Part shown: positions 63,465 through 64,000 of the stretch, piece after piece
Layout of the letters: each line of letters begins with the position of its first letter
Position numbering within the stretch: position 1 is the first letter of the stretch
DNA from: DATHKG01 sp035489435
GTDB lineage: Bacteria > Bacteroidota > Bacteroidia > Chitinophagales > Chitinophagaceae
DNA length: 64,000 bases
NCBI GenBank assembly: GCA_035489435.1
Contig: DATHKG010000029.1
Direction: 5' to 3' (one strand)
Notes under the pieces: model-generated
Told to the model about the DNA's origin: nothing
What the model saw: only the letters and a program-made list of their open reading frames with translations
The model's database searches: none
Made by a program: the position numbers and the translations under genes

Positions 63465-64000
63465 ATGACTGGATTCAACAAGTATCTCAACATTATTATT
63501 CTTTTTTCTGCCTGTTATAGCTGTGGTACTGCTGGTCAGCAAGCAACGGGCTCTTTATCGGGCGTAAAATCCCGAAATTTCAATTCATTATTCATCAATC
63601 CTGTTCTTAACAAGGATTTTGCGGACCCGACTGTTATTAAGGCAGCAGATGGGTTTTATTATGCATACGCAACTAATACGGGTAACAAGGATGGCAGTAT
63701 GACCAATATCCAGGTTGCGAAATCAAAGAACCTGGTTCAGTGGGAACTGCTCGGAGATGCACTTCCACAGCGACCCACCTGGGCAAATAAGGACTTCTGG
63801 GCACCTCATGTCAGTTATGATGGCAACCTTAAAAAATACTTCCTTTATTATTCCGGTGAATCCATAAATGATTCCATGGGAAAATGTTTGGGAGTAGCGG
63901 TATCATCATTACCGGCCGGGCCCTTTGTTGATAAAGGAAGTCCGTTGATCTGCGGCGAAACATTTGTTAACATCGATCCTATGGCTTTTGATGATCCTGT
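63465..64000 (+). CDS. GH43-family glycosidase lipoprotein, 3' end outside the window
   Basis: The first about 178 residues of a further GH43, cut by the window edge. ATG at 63465 gives a lipoprotein signal with lipobox ACYSC (Cys20). The first catalytic Asp is in DFADPTVIKAADGFYYAYAT (Asp54), followed by WAPHVSYDGNLKKYFLYYSG and an NIDPMAFDDP motif that likely carries the second Asp. It is 46 bp after the large GH43 and continues the same operon. Its motif set resembles arabinan-type or xylosidase-type GH43; the missing C-terminus prevents a decision. Confidence 0.85.
   Translation, partial: MTGFNKYLNIIILFSACYSCGTAGQQATGSLSGVKSRNFNSLFINPVLNKDFADPTVIKAADGFYYAYATNTGNKDGSMTNIQVAKSKNLVQWELLGDALPQRPTWANKDFWAPHVSYDGNLKKYFLYYSGESINDSMGKCLGVAVSSLPAGPFVDKGSPLICGETFVNIDPMAFDDP

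Noticed and set aside
1..64000. CRISPR arrays, tRNA, rRNA, transposases or phage genes
   Set aside because: None seen; the 9-bp array has no CRISPR-like repeat-spacer layout and no transposase motif was recognised.

Overview
The window looks like chromosomal DNA from a Bacteroidota bacterium, most likely a Chitinophagaceae-type glycan degrader. The evidence is two SusC/SusD outer-membrane pairs, many SPII lipoproteins, Y_Y_Y-domain sensor regulators, a type IX secretion (T9SS) C-terminal sorting domain, MacB/FtsX-type permeases without an adjacent ATPase, and the general lack of strong Shine-Dalgarno sequences. No rRNA, tRNA or CRISPR array was recognised. The genus is not assignable from the sequence alone.

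Region 1 (1 to about 22.4 kb) is a polysaccharide utilisation locus that probably targets beta-1,3/beta-1,6-glucan (laminarin or fungal/algal glucan). It holds a GH30 lipoprotein, an FG-GAP/PQQ-like lipoprotein, a beta-helix protein resembling GH55 with a C-terminal propeller, and a membrane-spanning Y_Y_Y/LuxR regulator on the minus strand. Divergent from these is a plus-strand run: PKD lipoprotein, SusC, SusD, an ASPIC/UnbV repeat lipoprotein, a Calx-beta + GH16 laminarinase, a second GH16, a TIM-barrel glycosidase (GH158/GH2-like) and a small SnoaL-like lipoprotein. In the proposed scheme surface enzymes cut the glucan, SusCD import the oligosaccharides, and the LuxR regulator senses them across the inner membrane.

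Region 2 (22.4 to 37.4 kb) is accessory and regulatory: an NtrC-type response regulator with a TPR histidine kinase; two tandem small CxxC paralogues; an esterase, a NAD(P)-binding NmrA-like protein, an alpha/beta hydrolase, a bestrophin-like channel, a small lipoprotein, an aldo/keto reductase with an AraC regulator, DUF488 and DUF3606 proteins, a second AraC regulator, a DoxX-like protein and an ECF sigma factor. It also holds a 15-unit 9-bp minisatellite and a compact GC-rich hairpin block of unknown nature.

Region 3 (37.4 to 49.4 kb) has two paralogous MacB/FtsX-type permeases flanking a giant NHL-repeat protein carrying a T9SS signal, followed by an S15/CocE-type hydrolase and a DUF1801 protein.

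Region 4 (49.5 kb to the end) is a second utilisation locus: a hybrid-type two-component system split into two genes (sensor kinase; REC-AraC regulator), divergent SusC/SusD, then GH43, a clan GH-A (GH5-like) lipoprotein, a large GH43 with an inserted domain, and a third GH43 that runs off the window. The GH43 content suggests an arabinose- or xylose-containing plant polysaccharide.

The most unusual observation is that short direct repeats repeatedly sit exactly on gene boundaries. Start codons are duplicated at 14.8, 19.5, 26.6 and 59.3 kb, and stop codons are embedded in repeats at 3.1, 29.4 and 58.3 kb. Other boundary or intergenic repeats occur at 5.3, 14.7, 20.3, 27.4, 30.7 and 37.3 kb.
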